From JAIRVZ01 sp031553755 (lineage in GTDB: Bacteria; Bacteroidota; Bacteroidia; Bacteroidales; Azobacteroidaceae): 33,429 nt of DNA. Positions 25,725-33,269 of this stretch are shown piece by piece. The stretch is from positions 1-33,429 of the forward strand of contig JAVBKZ010000101.1 in assembly GCA_031553755.1 (NCBI GenBank). The letters are read 5' to 3'. Made by a program: the position numbers and the translations under genes. Under the pieces are notes generated by a model that had not been told where the DNA came from, did no database searches, and was given only the letters and a program-made list of their open reading frames with translations. Position 1 is the first letter of the stretch, and each line of letters starts with the position of its first letter.

Positions 25725-26630
25725 ATGAAATCTTTTCTTAAAAAATACAAATGGCTCGCTCTTGTGCTGTTATCTTTGGTAATAGCACTTGTTTTGCGAG
25801 TTTTTTTCGTAGAATCTTATCGCGTACCATCTTCCCAAATGGAAAATGCCGTATTGCGGGGAGATTACGTTTTTGTGAATAAAACAGCTTATGGCTTTCG
25901 AATTCCAAAAATTGGAACATTTCATCCGGAAAAAGTTTTTTTCAAACAACAATTAAAACGCAATGATATTGTCGTTTATAAGTCGCCTTTATCCATGAGC
26001 CGTTGCATCGGTTTGCCGGGAGATTCCATCGAAGTGAAAGGAGGAAAATATATGATCAATGGAACAAATATTCCACAAAGTCCGGATGCCATTTTACCTT
26101 ATAAACACGAATTTCGTTTTTCTTCAGTAGTAAATCAAAACATGAAAAAACTTCAAATTCCTTTCAGGGAAACAAATGTTATAAACGGAGAAAAAATCCG
26201 TTACTTGAGTCGATTTGAAGTTTATTCCCTTCGGGAAACTTTACCGGATTCCATTAAAATTCCTGTTTATGAACAACATAACTTTGATTATAAATTATTT
26301 ATTCCAAAAAAAGGGTACGAAATCGAAATTTCGCCACAAACATTGCCTATTTATCAGCACATTATAACTGAAGAAAACGATGGTAACGCGATTGTAAAAA
26401 ACGGAAAACTTTATATCAACGCCAAGTACGCGACATCATACCAATTCAAAAAAGACTATTATTGGTTACTTTCGGACAACGCGGAAGCGGCAGCGGATTC
26501 ACGGCATTTCGGCTTTATTTCCGAAAATAAAATCGTTGGAAAAGCATGGATGGTTTGGTTCAGTAAAGATCCATCTTTCAACGTTCTCGGAGGTTACCGG
26601 ATGAATCGCGTTTTTATAACTGTAAATTGA
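25725..26630 (+). CDS. Signal peptidase I homologue lacking the catalytic Ser-Lys dyad
   Basis: A 301-aa S26-family paralogue of the gene before it. It has a single N-terminal membrane anchor (about 9-29) and a periplasmic domain. Its box B reads VPSSQMENAVLRGDYVF and aligns without gaps to IPSSSLEKTLLVGDFLF of LepB1. The nucleophile position is therefore Gln38 instead of Ser. The general-base box reads LSMSRCIGLPGDS against YVKRCVGMPGDS, giving Ser92 in place of Lys. The C-terminal box is weakened to LSDNAEAAADSRHFGF. The fold residues (GDYVFVNK, GLPGDS, DSR) persist, so it is conserved but probably not a protease. An accessory or substrate-binding partner role for LepB1 is an inference. The start (ATG at 25725) is 24 bp after lepB1; its stop overlaps the next start by one base. 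Confidence 0.88.
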   Translation: MKSFLKKYKWLALVLLSLVIALVLRVFFVESYRVPSSQMENAVLRGDYVFVNKTAYGFRIPKIGTFHPEKVFFKQQLKRNDIVVYKSPLSMSRCIGLPGDSIEVKGGKYMINGTNIPQSPDAILPYKHEFRFSSVVNQNMKKLQIPFRETNVINGEKIRYLSRFEVYSLRETLPDSIKIPVYEQHNFDYKLFIPKKGYEIEISPQTLPIYQHIITEENDGNAIVKNGKLYINAKYATSYQFKKDYYWLLSDNAEAAADSRHFGFISENKIVGKAWMVWFSKDPSFNVLGGYRMNRVFITVN

Positions 26631-27247
26631 TGTCACTCTCCACCGCATATTTGTCTACGGCTTATCTTGCTCCGGTTGCTTATTATATGCAAACGCAATC
26701 ACATTCGAAAGTTGTAATAGAAAAACATTGCAACTATGTGAAACAAACTTATCGTAACCGGTGCATGATTGCTTCTGCCAATGGAATTCAAACATTAAGT
26801 ATTCCGGTCGAAAAAACGGAAACGCTCAAATGTTTGACAAAAGATATCCGCATCGCGGAACATGGAAATTGGAGGCATTTGCATTGGAACGCGATTGTTT
26901 CGGCATATAATTCCACGCCTTTTTTTGAATACTATGAAGATGATTTTGCCTTATTTTATGAAAAAAAACAAGATTTTTTGTTCGATTTTAATGAATCTTT
27001 ACGCCTCCTGATTTGTGAATTAATTGATATACAACCGAATGTAAGTTATACGACTGAATATAAAGTCGATTTTCTTCCTGAAGAATTCGATTACAGGGAA
27101 ACTATCCATCCCAAAAAAGATTTCCCATCGGCTACATTCAAGCCATATTATCAGGTTTTTGAAAACAAATTCGGTTTTCAACCCAATTTAAGTATTATTG
27201 ATTTGTTGTTTAATATGGGGCCCGAAACCATCTTTTATCTTTTGTGA
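26630..27247 (+). CDS. WbqC-like family protein
   Basis: A 205-aa protein of the WbqC family, which includes proteins linked to O-antigen or other surface-glycan gene clusters. Its biochemical role is not established. The recognisable blocks are YLAPVAYYMQ near the N-terminus, KQTYRNRCMIASANGIQTLS, and EHGNWRHLHWNAIVSAYNS followed by FFEYYED. No signal peptide or membrane segment is convincing. The ATG at 26630 overlaps the last base of the lepB2 stop (TGATG), implying translational coupling. An alternative TTG at 26627 is less likely. It is the last gene of the dapB operon and converges on the DUF4270 gene 23 bp away. Confidence 0.85.
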   Translation: MSLSTAYLSTAYLAPVAYYMQTQSHSKVVIEKHCNYVKQTYRNRCMIASANGIQTLSIPVEKTETLKCLTKDIRIAEHGNWRHLHWNAIVSAYNSTPFFEYYEDDFALFYEKKQDFLFDFNESLRLLICELIDIQPNVSYTTEYKVDFLPEEFDYRETIHPKKDFPSATFKPYYQVFENKFGFQPNLSIIDLLFNMGPETIFYLL

Positions 27248-27252
27248 AAGAT
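27237..27252. terminator. Weak hairpin between convergent wbqC-like and DUF4270 genes
   Basis: ATCTTT (27237-27242) and AAAGAT (27247-27252) form a 6-bp stem with a TGTG loop overlapping the wbqC-like stop codon. It is AT-rich with only short T-runs, so terminator function is uncertain, but it is the only hairpin seen in this short convergent gap. Confidence 0.3.
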
Positions 27253-27269
27253 TCTATTTCTATCAATAC

Positions 27270-28640
27270 CTACTTTGTTTTGGTTGTAGTGATATACAAC
27301 TTCAAATTGTCTGCTCCTGTTTTCAATTTAACTCCCGAAGGCTTGAAATAATTTGTAGTTATTGTAGGAGATGAACTTGTATTGCTTAATAATTTTAGCT
27401 CTACCGGCATCACATATAATTTCAACGGTTCCCAATCATCAGGATTGATACCTTTATTATTCAAATCGTTAATCGTATTTTGTATTAAAACCGAAATATT
27501 TCCGAAATCATACTTCAATGTTGTGGAATTCAATGATGCCGCGTAACTGTAAGTATTTTCAGGAAGACGCGCCTTTTCAAAGAATGTTTTCACCGAATCA
27601 GGATTGATAAGCAACAATGTTGACGGCATTGGCAAACGATACTGCCAATCGGATTGCGTCTCAGCTTGTAACGAAATTTTCACATTATTAAAAGTTCCTC
27701 CATTTCCGGTAAGAGAAGCTATTTTTTTCAACGGAATTTCTAATTGGGTAATCACTCCCGATGGCGTTTTTATATACGTACGACTTACATCATCAATCAA
27801 TTTTTGGTCGTCTTCTTTTTTACTTTCCAATTTGTTCAACTGAGTGACTTCTTCAGTAGATCTGAACAGAGCATACCTGACAACGGTAGAGTCCACCTGT
27901 TCAGTAAGGACACTTTGTATTTTAGTAGTATAATAAACTATCAAATTAGTAGAATAAGTATTTATAACATTTCCGGAACCTGAAGTAGAAGCAATATATA
28001 CTCCGGGAAAAAAGTTAAAAAATTTATCTAAATCAGAAAAAACATCCCTGTTATTTATCCAAGCGTTATACAACCGTTGACCTACATGAACGGGAAGATA
28101 AAAATCTATATAATGTCCGGATGACTTTGCGTATGTAGTGTCAGGAATGTTCATATTGCGCGCCGTATAAGACTGTTTTGCCCATACCAAGTCTTTACTT
28201 GCGTAATCCCACGGATTTACATTGCTGTAAAAATTTTTATCTATCGTTTTTCCTTCTGGAATTCCATAAACAGTCGCTTCCATGGGTTGCAAAGAATCTC
28301 CTATTCCAATGGTATAAGCGATACTTAAAATCACTGAATCAATTCTGTCATCAATCACTTTGTGCTTGAAACTGGAATCGGGCGAAGCATAAAAATTAGA
28401 CAAATATCCATATTCCACATTTCCGTAAACAGGATCATCAAAAGATCCCAAACAACCTTCAATTGTTTTCAAAAAAATAGAATCGACCGAGATAGTCGAA
28501 GAATTAAAAGATATAGTATCGATAGATACGGAAATATTATCTTCTTCAGGCAGTATATTTTCTCCTACTGAATTCAAATCATCTTCGCAGGAAACAAAAG
28601 CCAATGTAATTAAGCCAAATATGATTGCTTTGAATTTCAT
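27270..28640 (-). CDS. DUF4270 family lipoprotein
   Basis: A 456-aa predicted lipoprotein. The signal peptide ends in the lipobox AFVSC with the lipidated cysteine at C18, followed by EDDLNSVGENILP, typical of the DUF4270 family of Bacteroidota. The acidic residues after the cysteine resemble a Bacteroidota lipoprotein export signal for surface display, but this is inference. The rest is beta-rich and without recognised catalytic motifs. Its ATG overlaps the stop of the upstream half-glycogen-synthase gene by ATGA (28637-28640), so the two are translationally coupled. This order, with panC divergent, matches what I recall for Bacteroides. Function is unknown. Confidence 0.85.
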   Translation of the reverse strand: MKFKAIIFGLITLAFVSCEDDLNSVGENILPEEDNISVSIDTISFNSSTISVDSIFLKTIEGCLGSFDDPVYGNVEYGYLSNFYASPDSSFKHKVIDDRIDSVILSIAYTIGIGDSLQPMEATVYGIPEGKTIDKNFYSNVNPWDYASKDLVWAKQSYTARNMNIPDTTYAKSSGHYIDFYLPVHVGQRLYNAWINNRDVFSDLDKFFNFFPGVYIASTSGSGNVINTYSTNLIVYYTTKIQSVLTEQVDSTVVRYALFRSTEEVTQLNKLESKKEDDQKLIDDVSRTYIKTPSGVITQLEIPLKKIASLTGNGGTFNNVKISLQAETQSDWQYRLPMPSTLLLINPDSVKTFFEKARLPENTYSYAASLNSTTLKYDFGNISVLIQNTINDLNNKGINPDDWEPLKLYVMPVELKLLSNTSSSPTITTNYFKPSGVKLKTGADNLKLYITTTKTK

Positions 28641-29452
28641 TTTGTCAGAATTTTATCGTAAAAGGCATTAAATTCGTCCATATAAATTTCGCTGTCTTGG
28701 TATGAAAGCACATGCGTATTCTCTTTTTCCACCGCATAATTCCAGACGTTCTCATTTATAACCGGAGAACCTTGTATTACGCCGTCTGAAAAGTCAATCG
28801 CCAGTTTGCTCAAAGATTCAAAATTCGTTTTTTCCTTGATGGATTTAAGATGCGTATCTTTAACGCCTTCCAATTTAAGTTTTTTGGAAAAAGTATCCCT
28901 GAAAGGAACCTGAAAATCATCATTATAAACAGAATACACTATTTTCGAATTTTTAAAACACGGATCGTCTTTATAATGTTTTTTTATATACAAAGGAGCT
29001 AATGCCGTCATCCAACCATGGCAATGAATGAGATCCGGAACCCAGCGTAGTTTTTTTACGGTTTCCATAACGCCTCTCACATAGAATATACAACGTTCGT
29101 CATTGTCTTCAAATTCATTTCCATCATCATCCGAAACAGTATATTTTCTTTGAAAAAAGTCTTCATTATCAATGAAATATATTTGCATACGGGCCGACTG
29201 GATAGATGCCACTTTGATAATCAGCGGATGATCGGTATCGTCTATTATCAGATTCATCCCGGATAAACGAATTACTTCATGCAATTGGTTTCTCCTTTCA
29301 TTGACATTACCAAACTTTGGCATGAATGTTCTGATTTCTTTTCCTCTATCTTGTATTCCCTGAGGTAAATAACGACATATATTGGAAATTTCAGTTTCCG
29401 GAAGGTAGGGAGTTATTTCGGATGTAATAAACAATATCCTTTTTGTATCCAT
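28637..29452 (-). CDS. Starch/glycogen synthase N-terminal (GT5) domain protein, half-length
   Basis: A 271-aa protein matching only the N-terminal Rossmann lobe of GT5 glycogen/starch synthases (full enzymes are about 480 aa). Seen: N-terminal ILFITSEITPYLP and the motif IHCHGWMTALAPLYIKKHY, corresponding to the HxHDWxT region of GlgA. Missing: the C-terminal GT-B lobe, and the N-terminal KxGG donor-binding motif. At that place (residues 18-25) it has PETEISNI. It is therefore unlikely to be an ordinary ADP-glucose glycogen synthase. The frame is open to 29521, but the ATG at 29452 (MDTKRILFITSE) is preferred, as it puts the core strand at the N-terminus and the candidate promoter upstream. 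It is translationally coupled to the DUF4270 lipoprotein gene. Confidence 0.85.
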   Translation of the reverse strand: MDTKRILFITSEITPYLPETEISNICRYLPQGIQDRGKEIRTFMPKFGNVNERRNQLHEVIRLSGMNLIIDDTDHPLIIKVASIQSARMQIYFIDNEDFFQRKYTVSDDDGNEFEDNDERCIFYVRGVMETVKKLRWVPDLIHCHGWMTALAPLYIKKHYKDDPCFKNSKIVYSVYNDDFQVPFRDTFSKKLKLEGVKDTHLKSIKEKTNFESLSKLAIDFSDGVIQGSPVINENVWNYAVEKENTHVLSYQDSEIYMDEFNAFYDKILTK

Positions 29453-29476
29453 GTATTTTTTATTGAAAAAACTTTG

Positions 29477-29510
29477 CAAAGATAATAAAAAAAAAACCAC
29501 GAAATTCAAA
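29477..29510 (-). promoter_or_regulatory. Candidate promoter for the GT5-like / DUF4270 operon
   Basis: On the minus strand TTTG (29510-29507), a 22-nt spacer and TATCTTTG (29484-29477) match both Bacteroidota elements. This is 25 bp upstream of the chosen ATG at 29452. It has the same spacer length as the hflX promoter. Confidence 0.6.
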
Positions 29511-29548
29511 CTAAATATCAATAATTTTTAGATTGGCATTTATTTATT

Positions 29549-29556
29549 TACTTTTG
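29549..29556 (+). promoter_or_regulatory. Candidate -7 promoter box for panC
   Basis: TACTTTTG matches TAnnTTTG exactly, 24 bp before the ATG at 29581. It supports starting panC at 29581 rather than at the upstream TTG (29533). Confidence 0.55.
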
Positions 29557-29580
29557 CAACAATTTGTAAGTCATTTTATC

Positions 29581-30432
29581 ATGGAAATTATTAATAAAAT
29601 TTCAACGTTAAAGAAGACTCTGGACGTATGCCGGAAAAGAAATAAAACCATCGGATTTGTTCCTACAATGGGAGCTTTGCATGCCGGACATATCGAGCTC
29701 GTGAAACGATGCGCCTCCGAAAACGATGTTTGCGTTGTAAGCATATTTGTAAATCCTACGCAATTCAATGACAAAAATGACCTTCTCAAATATCCGAGGA
29801 CTCTTGAAAATGACTGTGAATTATTACAAATCGCGAATTGCAAATTTGTTTTTATTCCCGAAGTAGACGAAATGTATCCGGAGCCTGATACAAGAATATT
29901 TAACTTCGGACCGTTAGAACAAGTTATGGAAGGAGCATTTCGCCCGGGGCATTTTAATGGAGTAGCTCAAATTGTAAGCAAACTTTTTGATGCTGTTAAT
30001 CCCGGTAAAGCTTATTTCGGAGAAAAAGATTTCCAGCAATTGGCGATTATCAGGGAAATGACAAAACAATTAAATTTGGATATAGATATAATTCCCTGCC
30101 CTATCGTCCGCGAAAAAGACGGATTAGCGATGAGTAGCCGAAATACAAGGCTTTCAACCGAAGAAAGGCACAACGCTTCAAAAATATCCGAAATCATATT
30201 TAAAAGTCGTAGTTTCGCGGGGAAAACTCCTGTTGAAGAATTCAAAAATGAAATAATAAAATCCGTTAATCAAGTACCGACGTTAAAGACAGAATATTTT
30301 GACATTGTAGACGGAAATACATTACAATCCATATCCGACTGGAACGAAACCAATTATGTAGTCGGATGCATTGCCGTTTTTTGCGGAAATGTCAGATTAA
30401 TCGATAATATAACATACATTAATAACAAATAG
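29581..30432 (+). CDS. panC: Pantothenate synthetase
   Basis: A 283-aa cytoplasmic ligase joining pantoate and beta-alanine with ATP to make pantothenate (vitamin B5). The HIGH-like ATP motif is PTMGALHAGH, followed by SIFVNPTQFN. The pantoate and ATP residues lie in GAFRPGHFNGVAQIVSKLF and YFGEKDFQQL. A KMSKS-like loop is AMSSRNTRLS. The length is normal for PanC. The start is the ATG at 29581 (MEIINKIST); an in-frame TTG at 29533 would add an unlikely hydrophobic leader and precede the promoter box. It is followed 12 bp later by a small secreted LRR gene and then by panD, which supplies beta-alanine. Confidence 0.96.
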   Translation: MEIINKISTLKKTLDVCRKRNKTIGFVPTMGALHAGHIELVKRCASENDVCVVSIFVNPTQFNDKNDLLKYPRTLENDCELLQIANCKFVFIPEVDEMYPEPDTRIFNFGPLEQVMEGAFRPGHFNGVAQIVSKLFDAVNPGKAYFGEKDFQQLAIIREMTKQLNLDIDIIPCPIVREKDGLAMSSRNTRLSTEERHNASKISEIIFKSRSFAGKTPVEEFKNEIIKSVNQVPTLKTEYFDIVDGNTLQSISDWNETNYVVGCIAVFCGNVRLIDNITYINNK

Positions 30433-30444
30433 AAATTCAACGTC

Positions 30445-30873
30445 ATGAAAAAAATTATCTTTTTTATTATTTTATCTGTCGCTATAAATTATAGCGTTTC
30501 AGCCCAAAACGATTCTCCCGAGAGAATTATTCCTCCACAAACATTTGTCGAAGGCGACAGTTTGGATATGGCCTTACAAAGCCCTAAACTAACAACAATC
30601 CCCGAAAATGTATTTGAAATGTCTAATTTAAGGATTTTAGATCTTTCATTCAACAGGATAGGAACAATTTCACCTAAAATCTTAAAACTTGAAAAATTAG
30701 AAACACTTTACCTTTCCGGCAATCAATATCTGACTTCTTTACCTGATTTCCTCGGAGATATGAAAAGCTTAAAAACTATCTATTTCGAAGGAATGGGAAC
30801 CTGGAGTAAAGCGAAAAAAGAGGAAGCCGTTAAAAACTTTGCAAAAAAAGGAATTCAAGTCATTATTGAATAA
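30445..30873 (+). CDS. Small secreted leucine-rich-repeat protein
   Basis: A 142-aa predicted exported protein. The signal peptide (about 1-20) ends ...NYSVSA before QND. About three leucine-rich repeats follow: SNLRILDLSFNRIGTI, EKLETLYLSGNQYLTSLP and KSLKTIYFEG. The C-terminal helix is lysine-rich (WSKAKKEEAVKNFAKK). LRR folds usually bind proteins, so a periplasmic or surface interaction role is plausible. No catalytic motif is seen and no sorting tail is present. It lies between panC and panD, 12 bp after panC, and is probably co-transcribed with it although unrelated to pantothenate synthesis by sequence. The function is unknown. Confidence 0.85.
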   Translation: MKKIIFFIILSVAINYSVSAQNDSPERIIPPQTFVEGDSLDMALQSPKLTTIPENVFEMSNLRILDLSFNRIGTISPKILKLEKLETLYLSGNQYLTSLPDFLGDMKSLKTIYFEGMGTWSKAKKEEAVKNFAKKGIQVIIE

Positions 30874-30910
30874 CCGGAATTAAAGAATACATAATATCAC
30901 CTAAAATCCT

Positions 30911-30918
30911 TATATTTG
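30911..30918 (+). promoter_or_regulatory. Candidate -7 promoter box for panD
   Basis: TATATTTG matches TAnnTTTG exactly, 25 bp upstream of the panD ATG. It suggests panD can be expressed separately from panC. No -33 match was seen. Confidence 0.5.
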
Positions 30919-30943
30919 TCTCAAATTTTTATACATTGACAAA

Positions 30944-31294
30944 ATGTTTATTGAAGTTGTAAAATCAAAATTACACAGGGTCAAGGTAACTGAAGCCAAC
31001 TTGAACTACATTGGTAGTATTACAATCGATGAAAATTTGATGGATGCCGCCAACCTGATCGCGGGAGAAAAAGTGCAAATCGTAAATAATAATAATGGCG
31101 AACGTTTCGAAACCTATATAATCAAAGGGGAACGGGATTCGGGGATGATTTGCCTCAACGGAGCCGCTGCCCGCAAAGTGCAAATAGGAGATATCGTAAT
31201 TATTGTGTCATACGCTTTGATGGATTTCGAAGAAGCGAAAACATTCAAACCGGCTATCGTTTTTCCGGATACAGCCACAAATAAGATTGTTTAA
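30944..31294 (+). CDS. panD: Aspartate 1-decarboxylase (pyruvoyl-dependent)
   Basis: A 116-aa pro-enzyme that self-cleaves and then decarboxylates aspartate to beta-alanine for pantothenate. The cleavage site is Gly24-Ser25 in NYIGSITIDENLMDAA; Ser25 becomes the pyruvoyl group. The remaining family blocks are intact: EKVQIVNNNNGERFETY, LNGAAARKVQIGD and IIVSYALM. The length is normal. The stop overlaps the next start (TAATG at 31292-31296), so the DUF2156-like gene is translationally coupled. Confidence 0.97.
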   Translation: MFIEVVKSKLHRVKVTEANLNYIGSITIDENLMDAANLIAGEKVQIVNNNNGERFETYIIKGERDSGMICLNGAAARKVQIGDIVIIVSYALMDFEEAKTFKPAIVFPDTATNKIV

Positions 31295-32187
31295 TGCTCA
31301 ATTTTCAACCTGTTCGCATAGAAGATCGCGATACTATCAACGAATTTTTCTTAAAAAACAGTTACCGTAATTGCGATTTTTCATTTTCCAATATATTTTG
31401 TTGGAAACACAAATATGATACATCATTCGCCGTGAACAACGGATTCTTGTTTTTTCGCTTTTATGCCGGACACAATCACCCGGGATACATGATGCCTTTA
31501 GGGAAAGGCAATCTGACAGAAGCACTAAACATTATTCTGAAAGACGCGGAAGAAAGAGGTGATATATTTCACTTGTATGCCATAACAAGAAAAATGTATG
31601 AAGACATTGAAACCGCGATTCCGGGGATATTCGAGTATGAGTCAGACAGAGACTGGTCGGAATATATTTACAGTGTACAAGACCTGGTTACTCTTTCCGG
31701 AAAAAAATTTCAATCCAAACGGAATCACATCAACAAATTTAAAAAAACATACCGATACGAATATTTACCGATAACAAGAAATATTATTCCCGATTGTCTT
31801 GAATTATACTATCAATGGTGCAAAGAAAACGGAGGATGTAATGAAGATACATCATTAATAGAAGAACGCCATGCGACTCAAAAAGCATTTCACTATTTCG
31901 AGCAACTCGGATTAAAAGGAGGCGCTATCCGCATTGATAATAAAATCATCGCTTATTCATATGGACAACAATTAACCGCGGATACATTCGGGGTTCATGC
32001 CGAAAAATCCCTTTACGATATCGATGGCGGATTTTCTATGATTAATCAACAATTCGCGGAACATGAATGCCCGGAATTTGTTTATATAAATAGAGAAGAA
32101 GATCTCGGACTTGAATCGCTCCGAAAGGCAAAAGAATCATATCATCCGGTTATTTTACTCGAAAAAGGATACATAAAAAAAATCTGA
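31294..32187 (+). CDS. DUF2156-like (GNAT-fold) protein
   Basis: A 297-aa protein with the pattern of the DUF2156/phosphatidylglycerol lysyltransferase C-terminal family, built from tandem GNAT-like folds. Supporting stretches are SFSNIFCWKHKY near 30, the basic segment KFQSKRNHINKFKK near 147, and YINREEDLGLESLRKAKESY at the C-terminus. No membrane segments are seen, so it is not a full MprF. A soluble aminoacyl- or acyl-transferase is possible. The ATG overlaps the panD stop by one base. A GNAT gene follows after 15 bp, suggesting a panD-DUF2156-GNAT transcription unit. Substrate is unknown. Confidence 0.8.
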   Translation: MLNFQPVRIEDRDTINEFFLKNSYRNCDFSFSNIFCWKHKYDTSFAVNNGFLFFRFYAGHNHPGYMMPLGKGNLTEALNIILKDAEERGDIFHLYAITRKMYEDIETAIPGIFEYESDRDWSEYIYSVQDLVTLSGKKFQSKRNHINKFKKTYRYEYLPITRNIIPDCLELYYQWCKENGGCNEDTSLIEERHATQKAFHYFEQLGLKGGAIRIDNKIIAYSYGQQLTADTFGVHAEKSLYDIDGGFSMINQQFAEHECPEFVYINREEDLGLESLRKAKESYHPVILLEKGYIKKI

Positions 32188-32202
32188 TAAATATCCATTG
32201 TC

Positions 32203-33063
32203 ATGATAAATCATCCTGAAAAAAAACATATCGCGGATTTGATGAAACTTTGGAAACTCTGTTTCCAAGATACGGATAAATTCATCAATTTTTATTTCGA
32301 TAAAATTTTCAAGGAAGAAAATTCATTTATTATCTCCGAAAATGGGAGTCCGGTAGCTTTCTTGCAAATCATTCCTTATCAAATGAAAATCGGGAAAATG
32401 GTTTATAATTCCGGATATGTTTCCGGTGTAATGACACATCCCGACCATCGACAAAAAGGCTACATGAATGCTTTGATGGATACCGCGTTCGGATGGATGA
32501 AAGAACAGAAATATACATTTTCTTTTTTGATTCCTCAAACACAAAAATTATTTGACATTTACAGTAAATACAATTACGAAAAAGCTTTCCCTAAATCTTT
32601 CAGTTCTATAGAATTAAAAATATACGATCACCTGAATATTCCTTTGGTAAAAGTTTATGATAGTTTCCAACAAATCAAAATAACAGAATTATTTGATGTC
32701 TATTCCTATTTTTTATCTCAAGAAGAAAACGTCGTAATAAAAACAAAAGAACAGTTCGAATTGATGCTCGAAGATTTATTCATTGATGGTGGACGTGTTT
32801 TTTACTCCGAAAACAAAGGAATCGCTTTTGTTTATCCATGGAAAAAACAAATTGCCATCAAAGAATTATTTTATGTAGAAGAAAGTATAAAACAACTGTT
32901 ATTAGGCGCCATCAAACTTAAATTTAATTTAGAAGAGGCAGCCTTATCAGATTATCGCCTAAGCAAAACCAGTTATTTTTCCGGAATGGTTAAACAGTTA
33001 GATTCCGAATTTTCAGGCGAAATTCCTTCCAATATTTATATGAGTTTGATGATGGATTTTTAA
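32203..33063 (+). CDS. GNAT family N-acetyltransferase
   Basis: A 286-aa acyltransferase with an N-terminal GNAT domain. The acetyl-CoA binding motif A is visible as YVSGVMTHPDHRQKGYMNAL (about 69-88; the HRQKGY loop fits Q/RxxGxG/A with Tyr at the last position). It is followed by helix DTAFGWMKEQ and the later strand FSFLIPQTQKLFDIYSKYNY. The C-terminal about 130 residues resemble the sterol-carrier-like extension seen in Eis-type acetyltransferases, but this is a weak inference. It follows the DUF2156-like gene closely on the same strand. Substrate is unknown. Confidence 0.85.
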   Translation: MINHPEKKHIADLMKLWKLCFQDTDKFINFYFDKIFKEENSFIISENGSPVAFLQIIPYQMKIGKMVYNSGYVSGVMTHPDHRQKGYMNALMDTAFGWMKEQKYTFSFLIPQTQKLFDIYSKYNYEKAFPKSFSSIELKIYDHLNIPLVKVYDSFQQIKITELFDVYSYFLSQEENVVIKTKEQFELMLEDLFIDGGRVFYSENKGIAFVYPWKKQIAIKELFYVEESIKQLLLGAIKLKFNLEEAALSDYRLSKTSYFSGMVKQLDSEFSGEIPSNIYMSLMMDF

Positions 33064-33183
33064 TGCAAAAACCGTTCAAATACCTTCCTTAAGAAATTTA
33101 CTTTTGCCGAAATGCTAAAAAAATCCCCAAAGCAACAATTCTTCGGGAGACACTCTATTTTATTAAACTATGAACTTTGTAAA

Positions 33184-33212
33184 TGGAGAATGGAGAGTGG
33201 AAAGTTGAGAAT
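33184..33212. repeat. Short purine-rich tandem-like stretch
   Basis: TGGAGAATGGAGAGTGG followed by AAAGTTGAGAAT is a degenerate tandem of a TGGAGAA-like unit. Such purine-rich runs occur in intergenic repeats of Bacteroidota. No function is assigned. It lies in the 206-bp gap after the GNAT gene, which otherwise holds only an isolated TAnnTTTG match (33099-33106) with no ORF behind it. Confidence 0.3.
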
Positions 33213-33269
33213 TTTAATATCCTCTAAATATCTTAAACAATGAATATCTTAATATCAACCAATATCTTC

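Noticed and set aside
29533..29580. TTG start for panC adding a hydrophobic leader
   Set aside because: The candidate promoter box at 29549-29556 lies inside it, and PanC is a cytoplasmic enzyme whose conserved part begins at the ATG at 29581.
33099..33106. TACTTTTG promoter-like box after the GNAT gene
   Set aside because: It is an exact -7 match but no ORF or recognisable RNA follows and no -33 box is seen; AT-rich DNA gives such matches by chance.
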